From Massariosphaeria phaeospora (taxonomy: Eukaryota > Ascomycota > Dothideomycetes > Pleosporales): a DNA stretch of 64,000 nt. A program made the position numbers and the translations under genes. Shown here in pieces: positions 1 to 11,175 of the stretch. The notes beneath the pieces were generated by a model that ran no database searches, was not told the origin of the DNA, and worked only from the letters and a program-made list of their open reading frames with translations. The number at the start of each line of letters is the position of its first letter. The first letter of the stretch is position 1. Where the stretch lies: contig JAADJZ010000017.1 of the NCBI GenBank assembly GCA_011032825.1, forward strand, positions 186,001 to 250,000, written 5' to 3'.

Positions 1-876
1 GTGTTGCCCTCCTGGTCCGCGTGGTGCTGTCTGCGCCTCGTCGCGTTCCCATCCCAACTCCCGCCAGAACACATGCTGACTAGAGCTCTGAACAGCCGTC
101 AAGCTATCCAGAAGTACATCAAGGCGAACAACAGCCTGGGCGACGTTAGCGATGCCATGTTCAAGAGCCACGTCAACCGCGCTATCGCTTCCGGCGAGAA
201 GAACGGCGACTTTCTACGCCCCAAAGGTGAGTCTGCCCCCACCGGACTCAGGCTGCTTCTGTCTACATGATCACCCACGCGTCGAATGGCCGTGTCTAGT
301 CACGGCAGAACAACAAGCTGTCGGTGTCTCTGTGGAACCTTACTGATCTGGACAAGGTGCCTCTGGGCCAGTGAAGCTCGCTAAGAAAGAGACCAAGCCT
401 GTCGCCGCCGCCAAGAAGGCTGAGCCCAAGGTAGCTGAGAAGAAGACGGAGAAGAAGCCTGCCGCTACCAAGACTAAGAAAGCTGCTGCTACGGTTGGTT
501 ATATCAACATCGCTATTGGTTTTCATTGACTAACGCGTTTGGGTAGAAGACTAAGGCTGCCACGACTAAGAAAGCTGCTGTCCCCAAGAAGGCCGCCGCG
601 AAGCCTGCCCCTAAAAAGGCTGTTGCCGCTGCCAAACCCAAGGCCAATGCTGGCAGACCTAGAAAGACTGTTGCTGCTGCCGCTGGCCCAGCTCCCGCTG
701 TTGAGAAGGAAGTCTCGCGCGTTCTGGGCAAGACCAAGTCTGGCCGAGTCACGAAGACAACAAATGCAGCCGCTGCACCCAAGGCCGCCCCGAAGAAAAA
801 GGCCGTCACCAAGAAGGCCGCTGCTGGCAAGAAGGCGACACCGAAGAAGGCGACACCAAAGAAAGCTGAGGCATGA
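1..876 (+). CDS. Histone H1 (linker histone), 5' end cut off by the window
   Basis: Linker histone that binds nucleosomal linker DNA in the nucleus. Coding exons read as about 96-226, 357-493 and 547-876 (stop TGA 874-876). Sequence before 96 looks like the end of an intron. The first visible exon gives the end of the winged-helix globular domain (SRQAIQKYIKANN, then FLRPKG). The second restores the conserved GxSGPVKLAKK stretch, and the third is the Lys/Ala/Pro-rich C-terminal tail with repeated AAKK, KKAA and TPKKA units. Intron 1 (227-356) has a CTGAT branch site but ends in AAG. A CAG acceptor 15 nt downstream is also in frame but would delete the conserved GASGP. Intron 2 (494-546) has a TTGACTAAC branch. 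The N-terminus and start lie upstream of the window. Identity is secure; exact splice sites are inferred. Confidence 0.88.
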
Positions 877-3130
877 ACGGGTTCTTTATGAGCTCTACTC
901 TCTTCTTTCATGTCCATGTCTTCTAACTAGTTCTATGTGTTCAGGTAACACCGCGGTCTACACCTCGTCGATCGGGTCGCCTGAGCATGTGAGCTATGTA
1001 CGTGATATCCCCTTTCTTCTTTGACGACGCGTGGGTCTCCGGTATCTGGACGGAAGCGGTTCTTGGAGTTCGATTTCCTGTGTCTTGGTCGGTCATATCA
1101 TGTGGTTGCTGGCGTTGGGGCGCGTATGGCATTGCTTGAGCGGTGCGGTCTCTGTTTTATTGTTTCGAGGTGGTGGTCGGAGGCCCCATGTTTATTGGTA
1201 CAGGGCAAACGACAGCCAGACGTAATGCTCTCGTCTGAGAAATTCAAAATTCAAAAAATTCACAGTTCAACCCGGGCGCGTGTCGTATGTCGTGTTGTTG
1301 TTGTTGCCGGTGACGTTTGCCAAGATCACGCGTGCTACCTAGGCCCATGGGTGGTCGGATAAGCGATAGGGCAGAAAGGGTTTAGCGCCGTGGTTGAGAT
1401 GGGTAATGCGACACTGTGACGGGAAATAGACCTTGGGAAAGGGAGTCGCATACTTCACACTTACATTTACAGGCTCAGATATCTGACTGGCGCGCCTTCT
1501 GCCAGACTTGCTAATCGAGACCGCGTTTCTATCCACGGCCACTGTTCAACCGACCGCACAACAGAACGAACACTCACGAACATACAACTACCGTAGAATC
1601 GGGTCTATATCGTTTTCAACTACCAACGCACAGGCTGGATATTGTCTACTCAGATCTTTTGAGTGGTTTCATTCGAAGCTCCTCTAGACGCCTGCGGAAG
1701 CTGGATAGTTGAGCATGCGAAATCAGACTCCAATTCGGATATTCCCCCAGACCGTGCGCTGGTATCAAGCCCCGGCGCCCTTGCAAAGCTGGATTATGGT
1801 CGGGGGTGTTGTCGGCTACTAACCACTACAGTACGTCGGTGATGTAGTTTGCAAGTCCGGGCCTCGAGACATCAGATCCAGTTCCGGCCAAAAAGTCGCC
1901 GAATGTCTTGGACTGTCAATTGCTACGACGCACAAGAGCTGGGACGCAAATAGTAGTGGCCCCCGGATTCTGCGCCACAATCTCATGGCGATGTACGGAG
2001 TAGAGAGCGCCGACTTGGACTGAGGGAGTTATAAGGTAAATGTTCGCGGCAAAGGCTGATAATCGCACAATGTGTCGGGGATGTAGAGTAGCAGTGTGTC
2101 TCTAAACGTGAGATGGGTAAGGGGATCTAAAAATACACAGCATTGGTCCACTGTTTGTAGAGCAGCTGAGCCAAGCCGCAGCCAGACGACAATAATCGCG
2201 GAAATGAGACGCTGCTGTCCTGACGCGTCCTGGAGAGGCGCGGGGAAAGCAGCCCCAGCGCGGGCCCAGTTGCTTCGGGTCCGGGCTCCCGTCCGACACT
2301 GCGGTTGGTGAGTGACGCAGCGGCCGGATCCAACCTTTGCGCATTGTGCTGCTCCATGGGGCAGAAAGATGAAGTCAAGGTCGCCCGAGGAGAGGTCCGC
2401 TCCCGTTCCCAAGCCGCGCCAGCAGCCACTTGCACCCCAGATGCCAATGCCCGCCCATATTCCCAACTTCTGGAAGGCTGATATGCGGGCGCGGTGGCGG
2501 AGGCTACCCGGCAGCTGGGACACGTTGGCTTGCTTCACGGCTAGACCCGAAGAGGCCGGCCTGCGTAGCCCAATTTCGATTTCGCATTTCGCAAGTGACC
2601 GTGTTCCCCTGAGATTGCCGTGAAAACATCGGCGTCGCTCCACGCTTGACATCGAACTCGAAGCTCTTGCAACTGGCTCCGGAACCAGCGCGCGCGGCTA
2701 CGACGACAACAACAACGGCGCAGAAGCAGCTCCACAGCACGCGCCCATCTTCACGAGCGCTCAGCGGCCGTTCGGGTGTTGAGTTTGGAGGGACGCGGCA
2801 TCACGGCACCGTTGGCCTTGGCACGCGGACCACGGACCACGGACCCTGCTTTGTCTCTCCGCCAACTCTAGCAACCTCACCTGGTCCAGCAAGCCATCCT
2901 CTGAGGAGCCCATCAACAACACCGCCCATTCTTGAATTCCCGCCTCCCCCGCTCCCCGCCGCCAGCTGCCGTGCTGTCTGTCTTCCGCCGGTCTCGACTA
3001 CCACTCCGCCGCCTTCCTCAGCGTCGTCGACACCACCGCCCCCTCCCCATAGCAACCACGCCGGTTACCGCTGACCGAAGACATTGCGTTGTTGCCCTGC
3101 TGTTCCGTGGAGCATCGCCTCCCCCAGCCG
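877..3130. other. Intergenic, H1 3' flank and MSS4 promoter/leader
   Basis: No supported gene. It holds the H1 3' flank and, from about 2600, a C-rich stretch (CCGCC, CCACC runs) typical of a fungal 5' leader running into MSS4. Open frames here, including a 207-codon one on the minus strand at 2029-2652, lack ATG/family support and low-complexity composition explains them. Confidence 0.5.
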
Positions 3131-6013
3131 ATGAGTGCCGCGACCCATGAGGCCCGGATCATGCCCGCTGTTCTGACCGACAGCTCGGCCGATGCCATCC
3201 ACGCAAACCCGCATACGCCGTTCCACCTCCCCCACCGCACATCGGTAGCCCGGGCGCCGCCCGCCCGGGAGTCCGCAGAGAAGGTAACAAATGGACACGC
3301 CGCCACGATGAACGGCACCCTGCACCATGGAACACCCGCCCGGCAGGCGATACCGAATGGGCGCCTCGTGCAGTCGTCGACGTACGATAAGAGGATATTG
3401 CAGAGCGACGGGCCTTCGAGTGCAAACCGAGGGCGGAGTCTTGAGCTAGAGACTCCCTACAGGTCTTCGGAGCGCGGCGGCAGCGAGAGTGAACTGCCCG
3501 CTAGGGATGACGGCAATTTCGCATCAGTCTACGGAAGTGAGCAGGATGACAATCTCGGAACTACGCACGTCAAACTAGGCTCGGGAAATCCCATCGACGG
3601 TTCAAGGGACGCTCGCAAGGACTTCAACCCTCCCGCCAGACAAGATTCGGACTTGAGAAACTCACAGGGGTTGACTTCGCAGACGACAGACTACAGCCTG
3701 CATGTCCCGAACTCAGCGTACCGCGCATCCTCTCCTCCGGCCTTCAACCACACCAAGCCCGCCCCCGCTGAACCGTACCGCCTACAGCATCGCCACACCT
3801 TAGAGGTCCCCAAGGTATCGACGGCACGCGCCCGCGAGTTCCAAGCACAGAATCCTTCCGATGACACTGCGACTGCGAGCGGGAGATTCTCCCCCAATAC
3901 ACCAACCCGGCGGCGAGGGTCAGTATCACTGGCGAGGCGGACTACACGATCAATCCACTCCGATATGCATCTTGAGGAGGTGCCCCAGGATGAGGAAGCG
4001 GTACGGTGGGCTGAGCACATTCGGCAGAAGCGAGCAAGTAAGAGGAAACGGAAAGAAGACGAGGATGACGATCGCGTGGTGGTTGGAACTAAGGTCGACC
4101 AGACGCACGTTAACTGGGTGACAGCATACAATATGTTGACGGGCATCCGATTCACCGTGTCCAGAACTAACGCGAAGATGGACCGAGAGCTCACCGATGC
4201 AGACTTCGGCGCCAAGCACAAGTTCTCGTTTGATATGTATGTCCCGTCTGATGTCTCCCCACAACCATTTGACTCCAAACAGTGACTAACTTGTCGTAGA
4301 ACCGGGAACGAACTAACGCCGTCCGCCAAATATGACTTCAAGTTCAAGGACTACGCGCCCTGGGTCTTTCGTCATCTGCGTTCCATCTTCAAGCTAGATC
4401 CTGCCGATTACCTTGTATCATTGACCAGCAAGTATATTCTTTCAGAACTCGGCTCCCCTGGCAAGAGCGGCAGCTTCTTCTATTTCTCCCGAGATTACAA
4501 GTACATCATCAAGACGATCCACCACGCTGAGCACAAGTTCCTCCGAAAAATCCTGAAGGACTATTATAATCATGTCCAGGAGAATCCGGACACACTACTC
4601 TCGCAATTCTACGGCCTCCATCGCGTAAAGATACCCTACGGGCGCAAGATCCACTTCGTCGTCATGAACAACTTATTTCCCCCACATCGAGACATCCACA
4701 GCACATTCGATTTGAAGGGCTCAACCATTGGAAGAGATTACAAAGAGGACGGTTTGGCGGCAAACCCCCGTGCAACCATGAAAGACCTCAACTGGCTGCG
4801 CAGGGATACGCATCTGGAGTTCGGGCCTACGAAGAAGAAAGCCTTCATCGAGCAGATGCAGAAAGACGTGCAGCTTCTCCAGCGACTACATATCATGGAC
4901 TATTCTCTCCTTGTTGGCATACATGACCTAGAAAAGGGGAATGAAGAGAATCTAAGGGACAAGACACTGAGGGTCTTCCAGCCGGGTGGAGAGGATGCAG
5001 AAGAATCATTACCGAACACACTTATGCGCACGCCGTCCAAACTGGAGAGTGCACGGAAAGCGAAGGAGTTGAGACAGATCATTAAGACACAAAAGCCAGT
5101 TCCGATGGATCAGATGGCCAGTAAGATGCCTGATGAGTTGCAGGATCCGAAGAAGCACTTTTACTTTTACGCCGATGACGGTGGTTTCAGGGCTACGCAT
5201 GAGAATGATGCACCGGGGGATGAGATCTATTACCTGGGGATTATCGATTGCCTGACGCATGTGAGTTTCCCGAGTGAGCGGCTTTGCGAACTTTGCTAAT
5301 GGCCACAGTACTCGTTCATCAAACGAATGGAACATTTCTTCAAAGGGCTTTCAAATGAGGGATCGCAAATCTCCGCCATCCCTCCTGACCGCTACGGCGA
5401 CCGTTTTGTCAAGTTCATAAGTGGTGTCACCAAGAGCAAAGAAGAAGCAGAGCGGGAAAAGACTGAAGAGGTCGCGGTTCCGCGAGGCGATCCTATGCTT
5501 TCCGGTATAAATACTACTCGTCCTGAGCGAGAATCGACGGACGCAGTAATGGAGAGGGCACAGCACCAAGCTGAGCGCTCAAGACACAGAGGCTCGTCTG
5601 AAGATCGCGTGCCACATCGCGAAATCCGTGCTGTGCGTAGCCCCTCCGCTGACCGTGGCGAACTAGGCACTACTTTGCCCGTTGTGGAAGAAGCTGGGGA
5701 ATCATCAAGCACAGGTGGTAGAAGCGGTCGGAGCACAGAGACAAATCTGCAACCGCCACCACCTCCATTAAAGGAGGATGACAGGGAATCACTACCAGAA
5801 TCAAGGGATCAACCGCATCACAGGCCTCCACCCACGCCGCCGAAAGATTCTGGGACCGCGCCCAGCGAAGAAAGGCCAGCAACCCCCCCAAAGGATGACA
5901 CATACCCAAACCGGCATTCGGGGCCGCCAACACCACCCAAAGAAAGGGGGAAAGGCAGGGATAAAGAGTTGCCGCTGCCACCCCGCTTGGAGACAGTCGT
6001 CCGGGTAAACTGA
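3131..6013 (+). CDS. MSS4: Phosphatidylinositol-4-phosphate 5-kinase (Mss4-like)
   Basis: Makes PI(4,5)P2 from PI4P at the plasma membrane, controlling actin, endocytosis and cell-wall signalling. Exons 3131-4236, 4300-5260 and 5309-6013 give about 923 aa; 3131 is the first ATG of the frame. The first ~330 residues are low-complexity with a basic patch (RKRKED). The PIPK core starts at KFSFDITGNEL; visible motifs are YIIKTI with the probable ATP-binding Lys near residue 440, [21 protein letters not shown], and [24 protein letters not shown] spanning the last intron. The C-terminal ~200 residues are Pro-rich with repeated PPTPPK motifs, which may be SH3 ligands (inference). Both introns have GTATGT/GTGAGT donors and CTAAC/CTAAT branch sites. 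The gene is convergent with RPT3. Confidence 0.95.
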
Positions 6014-7941
6014 GTCGCAATTCACACCCACTGCTCTCATCCTTTGCACCAGATCATCTCCCTATTCCTTTTCTATTGTCATCATAAAACCGCTTTTACA
6101 GAAAATTTTACTTTGCGGCACCTTTGCATATTGCTGCCCCCACCCCCTTCCCACTTATGCAGTCTCTTTTGTTCTTTCATCATTGGCTGCTGCTCCTCGG
6201 CATCTTATCTCCCATTACGTTTTTTGAAGCAAGCGCTGAATTGTGCGATGCATGATACCACCATTTTTTTGCGGGCGCGCGGACCATTTTGGTTGCTTGC
6301 GTTGCTCCGCCATGTCTCCTTTGTGTCTGTCCTTGTGCGTTGTTTTTGTATTGCGTTCTGTTATGGCTGGCTGGCGTGACGGCTGTGGAGTGATGGGTGT
6401 GCTGTTGTTCTCTCTATGGGATGGGATGCAAAATCGATTACTTAATTCATGTGCTGCGCTGCTGGACCTACTCACTTACTTGCTTACTCGCTCGTTCGGG
6501 TAGAGTGGGTGCGTACGTGTGGCTGGCGCGAAAACTACGTCCACGTTATAGAGGTGGGTTTCCTTGTGTTCGTTTTATGTGTACCAAGCGTTTTTGGCAA
6601 CCCGTGCGGGTGGGGATGTAGTGGTGGGGACACTTGGGGCCGTATTATGGGGCGGTGCGGTGCAACGTGGTGCGGCTTTCCCTTTCTTTGTAGGATAATT
6701 TGTCTACGGGGTGGATAGGGGAACCTGCGTTTCGAGGAGGGAGAGGAGTAGTGTCGTTAGTAGTGAGGAACGATGCTCATAGATAGAATTATGGAAGTCT
6801 TCATTGAGTTGGATGTGTTTTGATGACTGCGTGTGTAATTCTGGCTGCGCAAGCGTGAGCAATTAACGGGTATGGGCTTGTATTGGTTGGGGATTGGTAG
6901 TCTCAGCGGTTCAGTCGATGACTGCGTTGGGGCGGGTTAGAGTTGGTGTTTGAACAATTCAACTAGGCCTACCTATGAAAGAATATATGGATGCGCGCTC
7001 TAAGGATTCTTACTCTCGCTATAGATATGTATTTAGGATGTATTGCGGTCGCTAACTACTCCATGCAATGCAATTGAACTACGTTCATGTGTGTTTGTTA
7101 TTCATGGGTGTAGACAAACATCTTATATTTATCAACACTTATCTATCTACATACAGTATTAGAAAAAATGCCTATCCATCCGTTTCGCTCTCTATCCGTC
7201 TACCTACCTACCTACTACCTACCTACTGACTTTCCATGCCAGAGTCTGAAATCGAAAAAATATATAAATTGTACTATTACATCCCACAAATACCATGTTT
7301 AAGAGCTTGACAAATTGTATATTCTTCTTATGAACAAAAAGGGTGTAATATAACGTAGGACTTAAGAAGCAACAGAGTTCAGAAGCACGTCTTCACTTAG
7401 AGATGATCGATCTATTCTACGAGACCTGTTTCCTGTCTCTTTCTCCCTTCCTCGACCCCTACCTCTCTTATGGAGACCTCCAATTTTCCGCCTATACACG
7501 TATGTCCTCCTCGACAGCCCAATCCAACTAATCATTCTACGCAAACACACATTCCCCCCAAAACTCGGTTGTCTTTTTGACCAACTTCAGTGGGCAGATC
7601 GAAGTTGGTAGTAGTAGTGATGGGTCTCGTCTACTGCACATGCCGGCAATCTCATGCGGCCAATGACATACTTGTTGTATAAGCAAGCTGGTACGGTAAG
7701 GATTCGAGCGCCGGGTTACGGTGTTCCAGGTAGATGCAAGACAGGATGGGAGGCCGTGCCAACAGCGTACAATCACTGGGGCAAAGCCATCCATTGGCGT
7801 TGAGGACGAATATCATTAATATATGAGTACCCTATCAGCGGACAACGCCACGCAAGCAGCGATGTCCAAGAAGTCCATTTCTATATACTGTACAGCAGGC
7901 GATCCTCTTGATTTGTCACCCCACCACCGGCAACCTCACGT
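6014..7941. other. Intergenic between convergent MSS4 and RPT3
   Basis: Nearly 2 kb between two 3' ends. AT-rich stretches around 7080-7340 and a short TACC simple repeat are visible. I see no coding frame with splice or family support and no tRNA signature. Confidence 0.5.
7201..7227. repeat. Short TACC/CTAC microsatellite
   Basis: Imperfect tetranucleotide run TACCTACCTACCTACTACCTACCTAC in the MSS4-RPT3 intergenic region, seen directly. No function is implied. Confidence 0.7.
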
Positions 7942-9312
7942 TTACTTGTAGAAGTCAAACTTGTCTGCTTCAGTTGCTCCCTTGACCTGGCTGGCATACG
8001 CATCCTCTAAATCACTCTGGATGATGTTGTACCTGTTCTTCCTCACCGCTCTCAAGCCCGCCTCTTGCATGATGGCTGCGATGACGGCACCGGACAACGG
8101 ATCGTTCCTCACAATCAGACTGTCTAAGTCAACCTCTGGCGACAAACTCATCTTGCTCGCAATGGTCCCGAAGATGAGACGACGTTCGCGGCGATCTCGA
8201 AGGTTGGGGAACTCGATCTTCCGGTCTAGCCGGCCGGGTCGGAGAAGGGCTGGATCGAGCGTGTCGGCACGGTTAGTCGCCATGATGACCTTGACGTTGG
8301 ATGTCTGGTCAAACCCGTCCATCTGGTTGAGCAGTTCGAGCAAGATTCGCTGTACTTCTCGGTCGGCACCAGTCTGTGCGTCAAAACGTTTCGTGGCGAT
8401 GGCGTCAATTTCGTCGATGAAGATGATAGAAGGGGAGTTCTCTCGAGCCATTCGGAACACGTCGCGCACCATGCGCGGACCCTCTCCGAGATACTTTTGC
8501 ACGAATTCGGATCCTACTACTCGGATGAACGAAGCTGTAGTGCTGTTCGCCACCGCCTTCACCAACATGGTCTTTCCAGTTCCGGGGGGGCCATAAAGCA
8601 ACACACCGCGCGGCGGATCAATGCCAATTTGCTTGTACAGATCGAAGTGCGTGAGCGGTAATTCAACGGCTTCCCGAATCTCCTGTTTCTGCATGTCCAG
8701 ACCACCTACGTCAGCGTATGTCACGTCTGGCTTCTCGTCTTGGCCAAGCATGGCGATGGATGAGTCGGCCTCCGGGGGAAGTATATCGACGAGGGCGTTT
8801 GAGTGGCGGTGGAGCGCGACAGAAGACGAAGGCTTGAGGAGCTCGCGGTCGAGAGTGGAGAGAATGCGGACGACATAGTTTGAGCCGGTCGACGACTGCA
8901 CGATGCCGGTACTGTGGGGGTTAGCCTTTCGAGGATACAATTAAGACTGCCTTGGATGCGCCTACTTCTGGTCGATGGCCTCCATGAACTGGCCTATTAC
9001 CAGCGGCACACTCTGAATGCGCTTAATCTCTTCCTGCGCCCGAACCAACTCCCTCTTCAAGCTGCGCTGCTCGTCTTTGATGTACTCTTCCTGGAGGTGG
9101 ATGTACCTAGCGAGAGTTAGCCGCCACGCCCTGGAGCTGGCACAGGGTCACACGCACTCTAACTGGCGCTGCAGCTTCTTGAATGTGGAGTAGTCATCGT
9201 TGCCATCGGTAGAAAAGCCCTCCAACGAGTCGAAGTTAGGTATCGAGGAAGGGAGCTGCTTCTTGTGAGGGGGAACTGTGTTCGCCGGGTTCTCAACGGC
9301 GGCGTCAGCCAT
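7942..9312 (-). CDS. RPT3: 26S proteasome regulatory ATPase Rpt3
   Basis: AAA+ subunit of the 19S base ring that unfolds ubiquitylated substrates and feeds them to the 20S core. Three exons on the minus strand (9312-9158, 9106-8966, 8911-7942) give 421 aa, the normal length for Rpt3. The N-terminal coiled coil ([30 protein letters not shown]) spans intron 1. The OB region is followed by the AAA module with Walker A GPPGTGKT, Walker [10 protein letters not shown], and the AAA second region of homology ([26 protein letters not shown]). The protein ends in FYK, the HbYX motif that docks in the 20S alpha ring and opens its gate. Introns (9157-9107 and 8965-8912) restore frame exactly. The start ATG at 9312 begins MADAAVENP; no competing upstream start was seen. 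Confidence 0.96.
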
Positions 9313-11175
9313 GGTTGACGGAGTGCTGGTCGGAGCAGGTTTGAGTTGTAAGGGAAGTCAGAGCGACGATGAGCGGGAGGGTGCAGTCCTGCGGTGTGCA
9401 AGCAGGTGAAAGCAAGATGAGTGGTGGTGGGATGGGGTCGTCGTATGGGGTGTTGACGGAGCTTCAGCATGCGCGCCGGTACCTCGCCTGGGCACGCTAG
9501 CTTTGCCAAGCCGATCACGTGTCGCCTGACATCGGCCGCCTAAGGCCAACCTCGAACAATGGCGACACAGGCAAAACAACACAAGCTGGTTTGATGTTTA
9601 TTGGCAGTGTCCATTCTACGCGGTCAAAGCATAGTAACATAGACACAACCTTCACTTCAATCCCACCGTCGCATCCGTGGCTCAAGCGTAGCCGCAGATG
9701 CACGACATCGGAGCAGCTGACGTAGGCTGATGTGTTTCTATGGCTCGCGCAGAGGATGAGGATGATATTGCCGGCCAGTCCTTTACACGCAGACGAGATA
9801 TCTCAGAAACGTAGGCACGAGAAGCGGTGCGCCAGCCAGCTCTCATACGTCCAGGGACCAAACGGACGTTGGGTCTAGTTAACGGCTCTCTCCCAACGTT
9901 CCTTTTTGATCCTGGTCTTCTCTAATAGGTGTGCGTTGTCAGGCTTACAGAAGAACTGGCCCTCAATACTCCGTACTAGTTCCCTGATCGACGGGTCCGC
10001 CGCCAAGGAGTGTCCGTGACCATGCCATGCCCTTGGCATCCAACCCATATACGCTCCGCTGTCCGAGCGAGCCTGGAGGTTCTATCCATATAGGCCAATG
10101 CGGGTGCTGGAAGATCGGATAGGCGTCCCACTACAAAGGGTACGTTGGTGTACTGGCGTCAGATTCGACATATGTATCACCCGCCGGCTTTGTCCCTAGA
10201 CCCATAACTTAGGTTGAAGAATGCGAGGAAGGGGAGACTCAGAAACGTGGCATAGATAGCTGTACAGCGTCTATCGAGAGCGCTGGGCCATAGCAGGGGA
10301 AGCTATACCCAGTATCTAGTGCGCATGTCAACGTGTTGGGGAGACGCGGAAAGGAACGGATCTGGCGAGACGCCTGCGCTAACGTCCTGTGTCGAACTCG
10401 GAACGCGGCTGGCCCAGCGAAAGATGGCACAGCGGGCAGCCTCTGGCACCGCCAGTAATGGAATCCGCGGCGAGAGACGTGTGTTACTCGTGTTACAACG
10501 GCCAAATAACCCGGCGCAATTCAAATTGGGGCTAGGCTAGGCGTGAGTGCCCGGCCACGCAGCCACTCGTCTGGTCTCGCGCGCGACCGCGTGTTCTGGT
10601 CCTGGATCCTGATCGATGCCGACGTCTGCTCTGGCTGCAGCCGAAGAGCAGAAGCCGCGAGCGTCGCCTGCGGTCGTCGCGCGGCCTCGCGGCGCCGTGG
10701 TGTTGGCCTCACCTGGGCAGCATGGGCGTCTCGTGACGGGCTAGCGCGGCTCCAGAGGCCGCTGACTAAGGCCGCTACTTGCCTTCTCCTTCGATTGCAC
10801 CCCGTAGCCGCGCAAATCGCAAATCGCGTCCCCCAGGTCGTGCGGTACGTGAAGCTATCGACCACATCCCGTCCAGTGTCTTGCCTCGCCTGTGCGGCCC
10901 TGATGAGGACTCTCGTCTAGCGCCTGTCAGTCTCTGCACGGTGTGTGTCCCTGAGCCGCGTGTGCTCCTCCCTGCCGCTCTGCCTTCTCCCCCAGGGCTT
11001 CATCCGGATGTTGTCTCGCCAGGCGCGTCCCCCCAGCCTCAAGATGCATGCTGACAGCCGCGCCCCAGGTGGATTGAATGCACCCGTCTGCACCGCTTGC
11101 CGGCCTCCGTCCCCTCCAGCAGCGTCCCCGCCGCCATTGCTATCCAGCCACAGCCACTCGGGGTGACGGCGCACC
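9313..11175. other. Intergenic, divergent promoters of RPT3 and SWI1
   Basis: 1.86 kb between two outward-facing genes. No supported coding frame. A GC-rich 125-codon frame at 10543-10920 has no recognisable domain or splice context. The 3' part (from about 10930) is CT/C-rich, as expected for the SWI1 leader. Confidence 0.5.

Noticed and set aside
2029..2652. 207-codon open frame on the minus strand
   Set aside because: No recognisable domain, biased low-complexity translation, no splice context; sits in a promoter region.
10521..10920. Overlapping 114- and 125-codon frames on both strands
   Set aside because: GC-rich upstream region of SWI1; long frames on both strands at once suggest composition, not coding.
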